Origin: Flammeovirgaceae bacterium UBA2786
GTDB taxonomy: Bacteria; Bacteroidota; Bacteroidia; Cytophagales; Cyclobacteriaceae
DNA length: 28,232 bases
Direction of reading: 5' to 3'
Assembly: GCA_002352225.1 (NCBI GenBank)
Contig: DEIA01000032.1
Coordinates: 81,652-109,883 of the forward strand
Positions 1-9,400 of the stretch are shown here, piece by piece. A program made the translations under genes and the position numbers. Position 1 is the first letter of the stretch, and every line of letters begins with the position of its first letter. A model generated the notes under the pieces. It was not told the DNA's origin, ran no database searches, and was given only the letters and a program-made list of their open reading frames with translations.

Positions 1-675
1 CGGGCTTTTGCCGGGCAGGTTCGGTTGAAGGTAGAGCCATACTATCAATACCTGTTCGATGTGCCGGTAAGTTTGCAATCCTGGAACACGTATTCACTTA
101 TTAATCAGGATAGGAATTTTTTTGCTGATAGTTTAAGCAACGCAGGCACCGGCTACAATGCCGGAGTGGAGATTACGCTGGAGAAGGCATTTAGTAACCG
201 CCTGTTTTTTTTATTAAGCGGTGCTGTTTATGATTCGCGATACAAAACAAACAACGGAGGCGTGGATAAAGACTACAATACCAAGTATAATTCAAATTTC
301 AACTCGGCCTTAACATTTGGTAAGGAGTGGGAGTTGAAGAAAGGAAAGCGCATGGAAGCCGGAGGCCGTGTGTTATGGAGCGGAGGCATGCGGTATACCC
401 CATTTGATACGCAGAAGTCAATTGAGGCTGGGCGGGCGATTTATATTCAATCGCAGGCCTACGAAGAACAAAACAAGAATTACTTCAGAGTAGACGCGCG
501 CATAGCCCTGCGCAAGAATGCGACTAAATTTTCATGGAAACTATCTCTTGATATACAGAACCTGACTAACCACCAAAACCCTCAGCGGCCATATTACGAC
601 CGGTGGACGGGTACTCAGGGCTTTGGCTATAATACGTCTATTATACCGGTTATCAGCTATACCCTGGATTTTTAA
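1..675 (+). CDS. TonB-dependent receptor, C-terminal part (5' end outside window)
   Basis: The reading frame is open from the first base to the stop at 673-675, so this is the 3' end of a longer gene. The roughly 224 residues seen are rich in alternating aromatic and polar residues, as in outer-membrane beta strands. The last strand (ISYTLDF) ends in phenylalanine, the usual signal for BAM-mediated insertion. The segment LDIQNLTNHQNP is typical of the last strands of Bacteroidota TonB-dependent receptors, where 'D(I/V)QN(L/V)TN' is common. The role would be energy-dependent import of a ligand across the outer membrane. The ligand cannot be told, because the plug and the N-terminal carboxypeptidase-like domain are not in view. 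The family call is good; substrate and full length are unknown. Confidence 0.85.
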   Translation, partial: RAFAGQVRLKVEPYYQYLFDVPVSLQSWNTYSLINQDRNFFADSLSNAGTGYNAGVEITLEKAFSNRLFFLLSGAVYDSRYKTNNGGVDKDYNTKYNSNFNSALTFGKEWELKKGKRMEAGGRVLWSGGMRYTPFDTQKSIEAGRAIYIQSQAYEEQNKNYFRVDARIALRKNATKFSWKLSLDIQNLTNHQNPQRPYYDRWTGTQGFGYNTSIIPVISYTLDF

Positions 676-778
676 GCTGGCGTAAAAACACCCCTTAACT
701 GGCATTTCTGTACACTATGTAATGTATTGGGGTCGCTTATTTTTATCCTATCAAACAACAGCAAAAAATACTTACCTT

Positions 779-1657
779 ATGGAGACTATGACAAAAACAA
801 AGATTACAGTGCAGGCATTGGTAAATGCCCCTGTAAAAAAAGTGTGGGAAGCATGGACAACCCCTGCTGCTATTATGCAATGGAATTTTGCTTCAGATGA
901 TTGGTACTGCCCAGGTGCCGCGAATGATTTACGTGTAGGCGGCAAGTTTACTTCACGCATGGAAGCAAAAGACGGCAGCTTTGGATTTGATTTTGAAGGC
1001 ATCTATGATGAAGTAGTGGATCTGAAAAAGATAACCTATCGCATGCCAGATGGCCGGCAGGCAACAACTACGTTTACCGGAAAAGGTGAAAAAACTGAGG
1101 TGACAACCATCTTTGATGCGGAAACTGAAAATTCAGTGGAGCTTCAACAAGGCGGATGGCAGGCTATTTTAAATAATTTCAAAGCGTATGCCGAACGAAT
1201 GGTTAACATGGAGACACTTTATTTCGAAATAGAAATTGAGGCTCCGGCAAGCAAAGTAGCCGACATTATGCTTGGTGAAAAAACATTTACAGAATGGACA
1301 GCAGAGTTTAATCCTACCTCAACGTTCAGAGGCTCATGGCAAAAGGGTTCGAAGGTGCTGTTTATTGGTGTAGATGACAAAGGCAATGAGGGAGGCATGG
1401 TATCGCGAATAAAGGAACACTTGCCTAACAAGCATGTATCCATTCAACACCTGGGTGTTTTAGACAAAGGCAAAGAAGTAACCGAAGGCCCTGCAGTAGC
1501 CGGATGGGCCGGGGCGCTAGAGAATTATTATTTCCTGGAAACAAAAGGAGGAACTAAGCTTTCAGTAACGCTGGATTCCAATGCGGAATTTAAAGAATAC
1601 TTTAGCGAGTCCTGGTTGCGGGCATTAAAAAAACTAAAACAAATTTGTGAAGCTTAA
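779..1657 (+). CDS. Tandem SRPBCC (AHSA1/START-like) domain protein
   Basis: The product is about 292 residues and holds two SRPBCC ligand-binding folds in one chain. The first runs from about residue 4 to 142 and has the AHSA1 hallmarks VNAPVKKVWEAWTTP near its start and GWQAILNNFKAYAE at its end. The second begins at METLYFEIEIEAPASKV and ends near the C-terminus with WLRALKKLKQ. Each is the size of a whole single-domain protein, so the gene looks like an in-frame fusion of two adjacent paralogues. ATG at 779 is chosen, with ATG at 788 equally possible. The open frame reaches back to 722, but the upstream residues do not look like part of the domain. The DUF1801 gene follows after 11 bases, so the two are probably co-transcribed. 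Such proteins bind small hydrophobic ligands; no specific function can be assigned. Confidence 0.8.
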   Translation: METMTKTKITVQALVNAPVKKVWEAWTTPAAIMQWNFASDDWYCPGAANDLRVGGKFTSRMEAKDGSFGFDFEGIYDEVVDLKKITYRMPDGRQATTTFTGKGEKTEVTTIFDAETENSVELQQGGWQAILNNFKAYAERMVNMETLYFEIEIEAPASKVADIMLGEKTFTEWTAEFNPTSTFRGSWQKGSKVLFIGVDDKGNEGGMVSRIKEHLPNKHVSIQHLGVLDKGKEVTEGPAVAGWAGALENYYFLETKGGTKLSVTLDSNAEFKEYFSESWLRALKKLKQICEA

Positions 1658-1668
1658 ATCTCAAATTC

Positions 1669-2052
1669 ATGCAATCTATTCCCGCCAAAAATATAGACGA
1701 GTATATCGCCTTCTTTTCAGGTAATGTTGGGGAAAGACTGATTAAGCTTAGAGCTATTATTAAAAAAGCTGCGCCAATGGCTGAAGAGAAAATGAGCTAT
1801 GCCATTCCAACGTTTACTGTAGGCGGAAAAAATCTGGTTCATTTTGCAGCGTTCAAAACCCACATTGGGTTTTACCCAGGACCTTCAGGCATTGCGGCAT
1901 TTGCAAGAGAACTGAAAGCGTATAAAACATCTAAAGGTGCAGTTCAGTTTCCATTAGATAAACCTTTGCCGTTGGCATTAATAACCCGTATTGTTAAATA
2001 CCGGGTTAATGAAAACACAAAAATTTTGGCAAAGAAGAAGGCCAAGGCATAA
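1669..2052 (+). CDS. DUF1801 / YdhG-like domain protein
   Basis: This is a 127-residue cytoplasmic protein. The order of motifs matches the DUF1801 family: an N-terminal IDEYIAFF segment, a helix with LRAIIKKAAP, then EEKMSYAIPTF, a GGKNLVHFAAFKTHIGFYP strand pair, and a C-terminal basic tail (ILAKKKAKA). Length and layout are normal for the family. In Bacteroidota these genes often sit next to AHSA1/SRPBCC genes, as here with an 11-base gap, which suggests co-transcription. Some members are annotated as iron chaperones by analogy to frataxin-like proteins, but nothing in this sequence proves a function. Confidence 0.85.
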   Translation: MQSIPAKNIDEYIAFFSGNVGERLIKLRAIIKKAAPMAEEKMSYAIPTFTVGGKNLVHFAAFKTHIGFYPGPSGIAAFARELKAYKTSKGAVQFPLDKPLPLALITRIVKYRVNENTKILAKKKAKA

Positions 2053-2117
2053 TTTTTTATTTTTCGTACAATATTATCTTAAGCTGGTCGACTATAGCTT
2101 TATAGAACCACTGGCCT

Positions 2118-2684
2118 ATGGATCTGGCAATGCAAGAGTTAAAACAAAATACGTTTCTACGTGAAAAAGACAAGTTGCTCGGGTTTATCCGTAGCCGGGT
2201 TTCTAGCGTAGAAGAAGCAGAAGACATTCTGCAGGATGTCTTTTACCAGTATGTTTCCGGGTTTCAAACGATCGGGCAGTTGGATCGGGTAACTTCCTGG
2301 CTCTATAGTGTAGCCCGCAATAAAATTATTGACCGGTATCGCAGAGATGCCGTTAGACCAAAGCGAACAGATTTTGAATTGCAGGCGGGACGCGATGAAG
2401 AAGCACCGCTAACCTTGCAAGAGATTTTACCCGATCTGGATAATAGTCCCGAAGCAACCCTTTTACGCGAAGCTATCTGGGATGAGATTTCAGAAGCACT
2501 TGCCGAGCTACCGGCCGAACAACGTGAAATATTTATTCTGAATGAAATTGAGGAAAAAAGTTTCCGGGAGATAGCTGAAGAAACGGGTGTGTCAATAAAT
2601 ACCCTGCTCTCGCGAAAGCGATACGCCATTATTGCATTGCGAAAACGGTTACAAGGATTTTATGATGATTTGACAGCAAATTGA
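2118..2684 (+). CDS. ECF-type RNA polymerase sigma factor
   Basis: The product is 188 residues with both ECF regions. Region 2 lies at about residues 18-75 (VEEAEDILQDVFYQY, then VTSWLYSVARNKIIDRYRR, the -10-binding helix). Region 4 lies at about 130-182 (LPAEQREIFILNEIEEKSF, then the helix-turn-helix IAEETGVSINTLLSRKRYA). Between them lies an acidic linker. ATG at 2118 is taken; ATG at 2130 would remove four residues and cannot be excluded. A small membrane protein gene follows after 18 bases and probably belongs to the same transcript. No canonical anti-sigma (FecR or zinc-binding) gene is adjacent, so the neighbour is the natural candidate for its partner. The promoters it controls are unknown. 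Confidence 0.92.
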   Translation: MDLAMQELKQNTFLREKDKLLGFIRSRVSSVEEAEDILQDVFYQYVSGFQTIGQLDRVTSWLYSVARNKIIDRYRRDAVRPKRTDFELQAGRDEEAPLTLQEILPDLDNSPEATLLREAIWDEISEALAELPAEQREIFILNEIEEKSFREIAEETGVSINTLLSRKRYAIIALRKRLQGFYDDLTAN

Positions 2685-2702
2685 TTTAAAAAAAACATAA
2701 AG

Positions 2703-3068
2703 ATGAATAAGAGTACGAAAATAGTTAAGGGTATAATCTTTTGCATAGTGGGGGCAGCCATAGTGCTAAGTATAATATGGAGTACCATGTACTTGTGGAA
2801 CTGGCTGGTGCCGGATTTATTTAATGGCCCGGTAATTAATATCTGGCAAACAGTGGGTTTACTTTTGCTTTCGCGGATATTGTTTGGCCGCTGGAGCCGA
2901 GGCTGCAAACCCGGATTCGCGCCACGCCCGTGGAGGCATTATACAAAGGAGCGCTGGGCCAATATGAGTGCCGAAGATCAGGAGAAGTTTAAACAGAAAC
3001 TTAAAGATAAGTGGTGTTATAAAGAACAAAACACCCAAGCCGCTAATTCTGGCACTTCAAACGGTTGA
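2703..3068 (+). CDS. Small two-helix membrane protein next to ECF sigma factor
   Basis: This 121-residue protein has no family I can name with certainty. Two hydrophobic segments are visible, at about residues 9-34 (starting GIIFCIVGAAIV) and 46-63 (IWQTVGLLLLSRIL). A strongly basic, aromatic-rich tail follows (WSRGCKPGF, RPWRHYTKERWANMSAEDQEKF). With positive charges at both ends, both termini are likely cytoplasmic. The tail motif 'W..MS.ED.EKF+.+' recurs in short Bacteroidota proteins paired with ECF sigma genes. I infer a membrane-bound modulator of the upstream sigma factor, based only on position (18-base gap, same strand). It ends in a Gly/Ser/Thr/Asn-rich stretch. Confidence 0.65.
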   Translation: MNKSTKIVKGIIFCIVGAAIVLSIIWSTMYLWNWLVPDLFNGPVINIWQTVGLLLLSRILFGRWSRGCKPGFAPRPWRHYTKERWANMSAEDQEKFKQKLKDKWCYKEQNTQAANSGTSNG

Positions 3069-3144
3069 GGAAGATAGTTTTTTAAAACTCTTTTAAAAAT
3101 TCTATCAAAAACCCCAACAAAATGGAAAAAACAGCCGTTGAAGG

Positions 3145-3187
3145 AAACTATGGAAACTTTTGGCAACACGCTAAGTTTCCATAGTTT
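3145..3187. promoter_or_regulatory. 15-bp perfect inverted repeat, probable TetR operator
   Basis: The left arm AAACTATGGAAACTT (3145-3159) and the right arm AAGTTTCCATAGTTT (3173-3187) are exact reverse complements, separated by 13 bases. The arms lie just upstream of the chosen tetR start (3198) and overlap both elements of the predicted promoter. This is the classic position for autorepression by a TetR-family dimer. The left arm also extends a direct repeat of GGAAACT (3143-3149 and 3152-3158). The operator role is inferred from position and symmetry. Confidence 0.75.
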
Positions 3188-3189
3188 TG
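3159..3189 (+). promoter_or_regulatory. Bacteroidota-type promoter of the tetR-efflux operon
   Basis: TTTG at 3159-3162 and TAGTTTTG at 3182-3189 match the Bacteroidota -33 (TTTG) and -7 (TAnnTTTG) elements exactly, with the canonical 19-base spacing. The expected transcript start is around 3193, only a few bases before the ATG at 3198. The promoter lies within the inverted repeat, so a bound repressor would block the polymerase. Confidence 0.7.
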
Positions 3190-3197
3190 CCGGCCAT

Positions 3198-3845
3198 ATG
3201 GAAGAATCACAGACTTACGAGAAAATTTTAGAAAAGGCCGAGGCGCTTTTTATGAAGTATGGAATCCGCAGTGTTACCATGGATGACATTGCCCGCCATC
3301 TGTCCGTTTCTAAAAAGACATTGTATCAGTACTTCGCAGACAAAGATGATCTGGTGTACAAAGTGTCCACTGTTTTTTTGGATCGAACCTTCAGGCAGTA
3401 CGATTCTATAGCACGAGATTCTAAAAATTCGGTAGAAGAGTTAAGCAAAATTTCAGTTTGCATGAAATGCGATATGGAGAATATGAATCCATCCATGTTG
3501 TTCGATTTGCAGAAATATCATCCCAAAGCCTGGGGCCTATGGAATGAGCACAAAAGAAAAGTGATTAGCGAAGCGGTGATCGGTAACATTCGCAAAGGTA
3601 TTGAAGATGGTTATTTCCGCCCTGAAGTTAATCCGGAAATTCTGGCCATAATTCGTGTTGCCTTAATCGAAGTTGCATTTGATGCAGAGGTTTTTCCACG
3701 CGATCGGTTTAACATGGCAAGTGTGCAAACGCAGCTCTTCGATTTTTTTGTGCATGGCCTGTGTACTGAAAAAGGAAAAAAATTATATCAGAAATACAAA
3801 GAGAACACCCCCATAACCAACCAACCCAATGAAGCAGTTTTATAA
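3198..3845 (+). CDS. TetR/AcrR family transcriptional regulator of the efflux operon
   Basis: The product is 215 residues. The TetR-type helix-turn-helix lies at about residues 8-50 (EKILEKAEALFMKYGIRSV, MDDIARHLSVSKKTLYQYF, then ADKDDLV). The rest is the helical ligand-binding and dimerisation domain, without a conserved signature. The frame is open from 3138, and automated calls may use a start there. ATG at 3198 is preferred because the operator and the -7 element at 3182-3189 would otherwise lie inside the coding region, and because the HTH domain begins right after this Met. The mRNA would then have almost no leader. The stop overlaps the TolC gene start by 17 bases, so regulator and pump are one operon. 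It probably represses the operon and releases on binding a toxic compound; the inducer is unknown. Confidence 0.92.
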   Translation: MEESQTYEKILEKAEALFMKYGIRSVTMDDIARHLSVSKKTLYQYFADKDDLVYKVSTVFLDRTFRQYDSIARDSKNSVEELSKISVCMKCDMENMNPSMLFDLQKYHPKAWGLWNEHKRKVISEAVIGNIRKGIEDGYFRPEVNPEILAIIRVALIEVAFDAEVFPRDRFNMASVQTQLFDFFVHGLCTEKGKKLYQKYKENTPITNQPNEAVL

Positions 3846-5253
3846 ATTTTATGTCTTAATAATAGGTTTAGCCCTGGCACCGGCTGTTCAGGCTCAAACT
3901 ACGTTTACGTTACAGCAGTGTATTGATTATGCGTTAGAGAATTCGGTACAGGTGCAAAATGCCAGACTGGACGAGGAAATTGCACAATCAAAAGTTAATG
4001 AAACAATTGGCATCGGGTTACCGCAAATAAGCGGAGGCGCTACCGTAATGCACAATAGTAAGTTGCCTCGTTTCTTCAATACGTATAGTGGCGCTGGTGG
4101 TTTTTTTGATTTTAGCGCAATACCAGGCATACAATTAGGTGATGTAGTTGCGGCCGAAAACTTCTTCCAGTTAAAAAGCAGTGGCGATGTAAATGTTGGG
4201 GTTAATCAGTTGATTTTTAGCGGCTCATACCTGGTTGGCCTTAAGGCATCTAAAACGTATAAAGAACTTTCGTATAAAACCACTACGCAGTCAAAAGAAC
4301 AGATTGTACAACAGGTAACCAAAGCCTACTATACCGTACTGATAAATAAAGAGCGTGCCACGTTGTTTACCAGTAACATTGCACGGGTAGATTCTTTGTT
4401 CAAAAACACAAAAGCACTTTATGAAAACGGTTTTGCAGAAAGTATTGATGCTGACCGAATTCAGGTAACACTCAATAACCTTATTGTAGAGCGTGATAAG
4501 TTTTTAAATATGAACGAACTGGGTGTTGCCTTGTTGAAATTTCAAATGAACTATCCTATGAATCAACCTATTGATGTAGCGGGTAGTATTAAGGATATTA
4601 ATGTAGAGCAAGGGTTAACCCCTGAAGCGGTTGATTATACAAATCGGCCCGACTATCAATTACTGGAAGTAAACAAACAACTTCAGGAGTTGAATATAAA
4701 AAACAGATTCTCGGCTTCTTTACCTACGCTTTCGGCATTTGCCAAGTATGGCTATTCAACACAATCGCCTACAATAGGAGGTTTGTTTAAAACCAACTCA
4801 GGATTTGACGAAGTGCCGGGTGTAGGCCCTGACAAATGGTACAATTATTCAAACTATGGTCTTAGCCTTAACATTCCGATTTTTTCCGGACTTCAGAACA
4901 AGTTTAAGGTTCAGCAAGAAAGAATAGCACTGGAAAAAATCAACAATAATTTCCGGGTACTAAAAGCAAGCATCGACCTGGAGGTTCAGCAAGCCGGATT
5001 GAATTATGACAACGCCCTTAAATCGCAAAGAGCGCAACAACAAAATATGGAGCTGGCTGCCAAGGTGGCAAATGTTACCAAAATAAAATATGAGCAAGGC
5101 GTAGGATCAAACATTGAAGTGATTGATGCAGAAGACGCCCTCCGCCAGGCACAAACAAATTACTACAACGCATTGTTTGATGCTATTGTAGCTAAGGTTG
5201 ATTTTGATAAAGCCTATGGCAAACTGGTACCATCCACAAACGAAAACAAGTAA
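3829..5253 (+). CDS. TolC family outer membrane efflux protein
   Basis: The product is 474 residues. A Sec signal peptide is visible at residues 1-22 (LIIGLALAPAVQAQ, cleavage probably after AQA). It is followed by the typical start of the mature protein, FTLQQCIDYALENSVQVQNARL. Two repeats of the OEP fold follow, with long alpha-helical hairpin segments (for example KVNETIGIGLPQISGGA early on, and KVANVTKIKYEQGVGSNIEVIDAEDAL near the end). It would form the trimeric outer-membrane channel that joins the adaptor and RND pump encoded just downstream. Start and length fit the family. The 17-base overlap with the regulator gene and the 22-base gap to the adaptor gene support one transcript. Confidence 0.95.
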   Translation: MKQFYKFYVLIIGLALAPAVQAQTTFTLQQCIDYALENSVQVQNARLDEEIAQSKVNETIGIGLPQISGGATVMHNSKLPRFFNTYSGAGGFFDFSAIPGIQLGDVVAAENFFQLKSSGDVNVGVNQLIFSGSYLVGLKASKTYKELSYKTTTQSKEQIVQQVTKAYYTVLINKERATLFTSNIARVDSLFKNTKALYENGFAESIDADRIQVTLNNLIVERDKFLNMNELGVALLKFQMNYPMNQPIDVAGSIKDINVEQGLTPEAVDYTNRPDYQLLEVNKQLQELNIKNRFSASLPTLSAFAKYGYSTQSPTIGGLFKTNSGFDEVPGVGPDKWYNYSNYGLSLNIPIFSGLQNKFKVQQERIALEKINNNFRVLKASIDLEVQQAGLNYDNALKSQRAQQQNMELAAKVANVTKIKYEQGVGSNIEVIDAEDALRQAQTNYYNALFDAIVAKVDFDKAYGKLVPSTNENK

Positions 5254-5275
5254 CCAAAAAAAATTTCCTATAACT

Positions 5276-6397
5276 ATGAAATCATTATATACTAAATTAA
5301 TATTCGCATCGGCTTTTACCAGTGTATTACTGGTAGGCTGTGGTGAGCCTGATAAAGTTGCACAACTTGCCGAGTTAAAAAAGCAACACAGCGAGCTGGC
5401 CAAACAGATTAGCGACCTGGAGAAAGAATTAGTAAGTACAGGTGCGGTAGCTGAGGGTAAAAGTAAGGAAGTGGTTGCTTTAGAATTGAAGCCACGTGCA
5501 TTCGATCACTATGTAAAAACACAAGGTTTTATTGAAGCCGAAGACAATATTTTGGTAAGTGCCCGCGGTATGGGTGTAGTTACTCAGGTATTGGTTAAAG
5601 AAGGTCAGGTTGTAACCAAAGGTCAGGTATTAGCGCAGATTGATAATTCTCTTATTGCGCGTAATGTAGAAGGTCTTAAGTCTCAGCTAGAGTTAGCCTC
5701 TTCTGTTTTTGAACGTCAGAAAAATTTATGGGATCAGAAAATTGGAACAGAGGTTCAATATCTGCAGGCTAAGACTAATAAAGAGAGTTTAGAGAAGCAA
5801 TTGGCCGCATTACAGGAGCAATATGATCAGGCCCGGATTAAAAGTCCTATTAACGGAGTTGTTGATATGATTAATGTGAAGGTGGGTGAAAATATTTCTC
5901 CCGGTATGCCTGCGGTGCGCGTAATCAATAATTCAGAGTTGAAAGTAGTAGCGAATGTTTCAGAGTCCTATATCACACAAGTAAAGAAAGGAGATAAAGT
6001 ATTGATTAATCTTCCTGATTTAAAGAAAGAAGTAGAAGCCAATGTTACGTTTACAGGACGCAACATCGACCCGCTTTCCAGAACATTCGTACTGGAGGCA
6101 GAGCTACCCTCAAGTGCCGAGTTTCGCCCTAACATGACAGCACTAATTCGGATTGTGTATGCTTCATTTCCCGCTGTGATTGTTGTACCCGTTAATACAG
6201 TACAAGATATAAAAGGTGAAAGAGTAGTGTTCATTGCAGAAGCAAACGGTAACCAAACGATAGCCCGTAAAAAAGTAGTTACGGTTGATGGTGTGTTTGA
6301 CGGTCTGGCACAAGTGAAAGGCCTTGCCGCTGGCGAACGTATAATTACAGCTGGCTACCAGGGTTTAACCGATGGCCAGTTTTTGAAAGTACAGTAA
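5276..6397 (+). CDS. RND efflux periplasmic adaptor subunit (HlyD/MFP), lipoprotein
   Basis: The product is 373 residues. The start at 5276 gives a lipoprotein signal, MKSLYTKLIFASAF...LLVGC, with the lipid-bearing Cys at residue 22. The longer open frame from 5198 overlaps tolC and is rejected. After the Cys comes a short coiled coil (about 29-52), common in Bacteroidota adaptors. Then follow a first lipoyl half (VLVKEGQVVTKGQVLAQID), an alpha-hairpin (about 125-185), the second lipoyl half (ARIKSPINGVVDMINVKVGE), a beta-barrel domain and a membrane-proximal domain ending in ITAGYQGLTDGQFLKV. It links the inner-membrane RND pump to TolC. The gap to the pump gene is 31 bases. Confidence 0.95.
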   Translation: MKSLYTKLIFASAFTSVLLVGCGEPDKVAQLAELKKQHSELAKQISDLEKELVSTGAVAEGKSKEVVALELKPRAFDHYVKTQGFIEAEDNILVSARGMGVVTQVLVKEGQVVTKGQVLAQIDNSLIARNVEGLKSQLELASSVFERQKNLWDQKIGTEVQYLQAKTNKESLEKQLAALQEQYDQARIKSPINGVVDMINVKVGENISPGMPAVRVINNSELKVVANVSESYITQVKKGDKVLINLPDLKKEVEANVTFTGRNIDPLSRTFVLEAELPSSAEFRPNMTALIRIVYASFPAVIVVPVNTVQDIKGERVVFIAEANGNQTIARKKVVTVDGVFDGLAQVKGLAAGERIITAGYQGLTDGQFLKVQ

Positions 6398-6428
6398 TTC
6401 GTACACACCCCCCAAAAAAGTCATTCAT

Positions 6429-9400
6429 ATGCAAGACGTAGAGAAAGAATTTAAACCAACCAGCTGGTCTATCGATAATAAGACCAGTATTTACGTGGCT
6501 ACTGTAATTATTTCACTGGCAGGAATAATGAGCTACCTGGCTATGCCAAAAGAACAATTTCCAGAGGTTGTTTTCCCACAAATTTTTGTAGCCACATTTT
6601 ATCCGGGTCCACCCGAAGATGTAGAGAACCTGATTACCAAAGAAATTGAAAAAGAAGTAAAGTCTATTTCGGGTATAAAAAAGGTAAGCAGTAATTCGGT
6701 GCAGGATTTTTCAAGTATAATAGTTGAATTTCAAACCGATGTAGAAATTGATAAAGCGAAACAGGATGTTAAAGATGCTGTAGATCGTGCCAAACAAGAG
6801 TTACCAAGCGATCTGGAGAACGACCCGCAGATTATCGAAATGGATATCTCTGAAGTACCGATTATGAATATCAACATTTCGGGCGACTTTAGCCTGGAAT
6901 CATTGAAAGAGTATGGTGAAGATATGCAGGATCGTATTGAAAGCCTTACGGAAATAAGACGTGTAGATATTGTTGGGGCACTGGATCGGGAAATTCAGAT
7001 TAATGTTGATATGTACAGACTGGCGCTGGCCGGTGTTAGCCTTGATGATATTCAAAATGCAGTAGGCTATGAAAACCGCATTATACCCAGTGGTCAGATT
7101 TCAGTAGATGGAATGAAGCGCTCGTTGGGTGTGAATGGCGAATTTGCCGATGCCGACCAACTGGGTGGGCTGGTGATATCCTCAATTAAAGGAGGTAAAA
7201 TTTATTTACGCGATGTTGCCGAAGTAGTAGACAGCCACAAAGAACAGGAAAGTTTTGCACGGTTGGGTGGCCAAAATGTAATTACATTAAACGTGATTAA
7301 ACGGGGCGGACAAAACCTGATTGATGCCTCAGATAAGATTAATGAAATTGTTGCCCAGTTCGAAGCCAACGTTCTGCCCGAAGGTGTAGATATTACCATT
7401 ACCGCAGATCAATCGGAAAATACGCGTTTGACACTGCACGACCTGATTAATACTATAATTATCGGATTCGTATTAGTAACAATAATTCTCATGTTCTTCA
7501 TGGGCGCTACTAACGCAATCTTCGTGGGCTTGTCTGTTCCAATATCAAGCTTTATTGCTTTCATTGTGATAGATCAGTTCTTTGGATTTACCCTGAACAT
7601 GATGACATTATTCTCGTTTCTGCTTGCTTTGGGTATTGTAGTAGACGATGCGATTGTGGTAATTGAAAATACACATCGTATATACGACAATGGTAAAGTG
7701 CCGATTAAGAAAGCAGCCAAAGTTGCAGCTGGTGAAGTATTCCTTCCTGTATTAACAGGAACATTGGTTGTGCTGGCACCCTTTACGCCCCTGCTTTTCT
7801 GGCCCGGTATAATGGGTAATTTCATGTACTTTCTTCCGGCAACCTTAATCGTGGCCTTAATTGCCTCGTTGATTGTGGCCTACATTATGAACCCTGTGTT
7901 TGCGGTTGATTTTATGACCGAGCACGAACACGACCATTCAGAGTCAAAGATTACCCGTGGTTTTAAAATTACTACGGTTGTAATGGGATCCGTAGCGGTA
8001 GTATCATACATAACCGGGCTTTTTGGTATGGGTAATTTTGTAGTGTTCCTGTTTGGGGTGTATGCATTGTATCACTTTGTGTTAGCACGTGTTATCAGCG
8101 CCTTTCAAACCAATACATGGCCGCGGGTACAAGAATGGTATAAGCGCAGGCTTACCTGGTTATTGAAAGGCTATCGCCCCATTGGTGTGGTAGTATTTAT
8201 GATTGTATTGTTTTTCGTATCGATAGCATTTTTTATTTCGCGCGATCCAAAAGTTGGATTTTTTCCGCAAAGCGATCCTAATTTTATTTACGCCTACATT
8301 CGGATGCCAATCGGTACTGATCAAAGGGTAACAGATTCGGTAACGCATATTGTAGAGAATCGGATAACCAATGTAATGGGTGAGGGCAATCCGCTGGTAA
8401 AATCTATTATCAGCAACGTAGCAATTGGTGCTAATGAAGATCCATTTGAAGCAGCCGGTACGCAAAGCAGCCCCCATCTGGGCAAAGTAAGTGTGGCATT
8501 TGTAGAGTTTGCCAAGCGCGATGGCCAAAGCACTGCGGTGTATATGGATAGTATTCGTACAGTAATAAAAGGAATTGTAGGAGCAGAAATAACGGTAGCA
8601 CAGGAACAAAACGGACCCCCTACCGGTAAACCGATTAATATTGAGCTTACCTCAGATAACTTCACAGACATTGTGGTTACAGCTGAGAAAGTAAAACGAT
8701 ACCTCGACTCCGTTCAGGTAGGAGGGGTAGAAGAATTGAAATCTGATTTCCAAAGCGATAAGCCTGAGATTGTAATTAATATCGATCGGGAAAAAGCAAA
8801 CCGCGAAGGTATTTCAACCGCACAAATCGGTATGATTTTACGCACGGCTATATATGGTACAGAAATTTCTAAATTCCGCGATGCGAATGATGATTACCCG
8901 ATTCAATTGCGTGTGGCCGAACATCAACGCAACGATATCAATAGCTTGTTAAATATTCCGGTTACATTCCGCGATATGAGTTCGGGTGGTCAGGTACGCC
9001 AGGTTCCGTTATCGGCTATTGCTAAAATAGATTACACAAACAGTTATGCCGGTATTCGCAGGATTGATCAAAAGCGTGTCATTACACTTTCGTCTAACGT
9101 ATTAAACAATTATAATGCAAATGACGTTGTGCAGGAAATACAGAGTCATCTGAATAATTACCAGATGCCTGATGGTGTAACGTTTAAGATGACGGGAGAA
9201 CAGGAAGAAATGGCCGAGACCATGGCCTTTATGGGAAAGGCATTTGGCATTGCAGCCATGCTCATCTTTATGATTCTTGTTTTACAATTCAATTCTATAA
9301 GCAAACCATTTATTGTGTTGGCCGAAATTGTGTTTAGTGTAATTGGTGTGTTACTAGGGTTTTCCATATTTAAAATGGAGATGTCGGTGGTAATGACTGG

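Noticed and set aside
3138..3197. Upstream start of the tetR gene at 3138 or 3150
   Set aside because: The extension would be encoded by the operator and promoter elements and adds nothing to the HTH domain; ATG at 3198 fits better.
5198..5275. Longer N-terminus for the adaptor protein
   Set aside because: It overlaps the tolC end by 56 bases and would bury the lipoprotein signal that begins at 5276.
8160..8609. 149-codon minus-strand open frame inside the RND gene, and other long antisense frames there
   Set aside because: Composition (Cys-, Tyr- and Asn-rich, no domain) is that of a shadow of the well-supported plus-strand pump gene.
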